Source: Asparagopsis taxiformis (taxonomy: Eukaryota; Rhodophyta; Florideophyceae; Bonnemaisoniales; Bonnemaisoniaceae). Taken from it: DNA of 64,000 nucleotides. Shown here piece by piece: positions 63,393 to 64,000 of this stretch. The DNA is taken from NCBI GenBank assembly GCA_030407315.1, contig JALQPE010002358.1, positions 1 through 64,000 on the forward strand, written 5' to 3'. How positions within the stretch are numbered: position 1 is the first letter of the stretch; each line of letters begins with the position of its first letter. The translations under genes and the position numbers were made by a program. The notes below the pieces were generated by a model. The model made no database searches. It was not told the DNA's origin and saw nothing but the letters and a program-made list of their open reading frames with translations.

Positions 63393-63826
63393 CGGCCTGG
63401 ATGACGATGGTGAGAGGAAGGGTGAGCGACGATCGCTATCACGTTAAGCCGCCGCTTAAATATCCTTCGGACGACCGTTGTCGAAATGCCCGCTGGCAGA
63501 TTCACGAAAAGGCCGCGGCCTGCGCACGTATCGCGCTGAATTGAAGCACACCCGCGTGGTGGAATTGGACACTGCATCCGTTGCAGGGAAACGCCTAAGC
63601 GAGGCATTGACGTACGACGCCAACGGGCGGGCCGCGATGATTACGAAAGAGCCGGAGCGCACGCGCGCGCTCCGGCGCCGTGGCGATTCGATCAGCCAAC
63701 CGGGCCATGTACGTTTCAACGAGATTTTTCGGGACAACTGCCACGTCCGCAGTTGTACCCGAAAAGGCGCCACGGCCCCGTGTCTCAGGAGCGTCCTGAC
63801 GGGCCTCGCGTGGCCGGGACGTCCAC
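63393..63826. other. Region between the antisense ORF and the 3' end
   Basis: No gene was recognised. It should contain the promoter of the antisense ORF if that is expressed. Confidence 0.35.
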
Positions 63827-63840
63827 GTGTGGGGGTGGGG
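63827..63840 (+). other. Gypsy #1 polypurine tract
   Basis: GTGTGGGGGTGGGG lies 3 nt before the 3' LTR, in the position needed for plus-strand priming. It is interrupted by three T. Confidence 0.7.
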
Positions 63841-63843
63841 CTG

Positions 63844-64000
63844 TGTAGTATACGTGGCAATTCCGAAATTGCAAATATTTACGCTTTCCGCGGAATTCGA
63901 ATTTCGGCGGATACGACCGGCGACAGCAATGCACGAACATTGCTGGCGCATGCGCGCGCGCAACCGGCACACGTGTGCAACGAACGTATTGGCAACGGCC
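63844..64000 (+). repeat. Gypsy #1 3' LTR (start only)
   Basis: These 157 bases are identical to 51030-51186. The rest lies beyond the window. Confidence 0.95.

Larger units (their letters stand above)
51030..64000 (+). mobile_element. Gypsy #1 LTR retrotransposon with chromodomain and long 3' tail
   Basis: The 5' LTR starts at TGTAGTATACG (51030) and the 3' LTR at 63844; the 157 bp of the 3' LTR inside the window are identical to the 5' LTR. Inside are the primer site, gag (51787-54189), pol (54129-58717, C-terminal chromodomain as in chromoviruses), a 5.1-kb tail with an antisense ORF, and a polypurine tract. Identical LTRs imply a recent insertion, into the DUF7869 element. The sequence is CpG-rich and unusually rich in ACG and AACG. 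Confidence 0.9.

Noticed and set aside
1..64000. CRISPR arrays, rRNA genes, bacterial operons or an origin of replication
   Set aside because: No regularly spaced direct repeats, rRNA signatures or operon-like spacing were seen; the content is eukaryotic nuclear.

Overview
This is a transposon-dominated stretch of a nuclear eukaryotic genome, most likely a florideophyte red alga (Chondrus crispus-like). The lineage call rests on a degraded red-algal-type vanadium bromoperoxidase (12905-14469), long intron-poor genes, and fragments of ordinary eukaryotic and plastid-type genes (a TOG-domain microtubule protein and an M50 site-2-type protease). It is not bacterial or organellar: LTR retrotransposons, a CACTA transposase, SET, Tudor-like and chromodomain modules and a canonical GT-AG intron are all present. 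The species is inferred, not proven.

Layout. 1-24.8 kb holds unfamiliar genes that recur as paralogues: a DNA-methyltransferase/SET remnant (1-1915), two members of a coiled-coil family A (2944-4617, 8269-10332), three full or partial members of a Tudor-like family B (4749-5609, 5884-7398, 23904-24776), a large protein with a ParB-like N-terminus and a possible dioxygenase-like C-terminus (15022-17808), and a CACTA (Tnp2-type) transposase (18449-22507). A ParB-methyltransferase gene (31395-34264) belongs to the same set. I read these as the gene content of a large, partly decayed family of DNA transposons that carries DNA- and chromatin-modifying proteins. 25-31 kb is a graveyard of host gene pieces plus a deleted DUF7869-type element.

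34.3-64 kb is layered LTR retrotransposons. A near-intact Copia element (34287-40722, minus strand) has 488-bp LTRs differing at only about two bases and an extra zinc-finger ORF whose start codon is made by splicing. It abuts a truncated Gypsy element (#3, 40723-43357, minus). An integrase-Tudor retroelement remnant follows (43977-45543), then Gypsy #2 (from 45544, plus), cut at about 49600 by a DUF7869 element, which is itself split at 51030 by Gypsy #1 (51030 to beyond the window end). Gypsy #1 has gag, pol with a C-terminal chromodomain, and a 5-kb tail with a long antisense ORF. Its sequence is filled with short perfect hairpins.

How the parts relate. Very different element classes here carry chromatin-binding or chromatin-modifying modules: a chromodomain, Tudor-like barrels, SET, N6/N4 methyltransferase and ParB-like domains. 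Several reading-frame breaks look like single-base contractions in homopolymers, so some genes called broken may be intact in the organism. Protein family calls come from motif recognition by eye; no database search was run.
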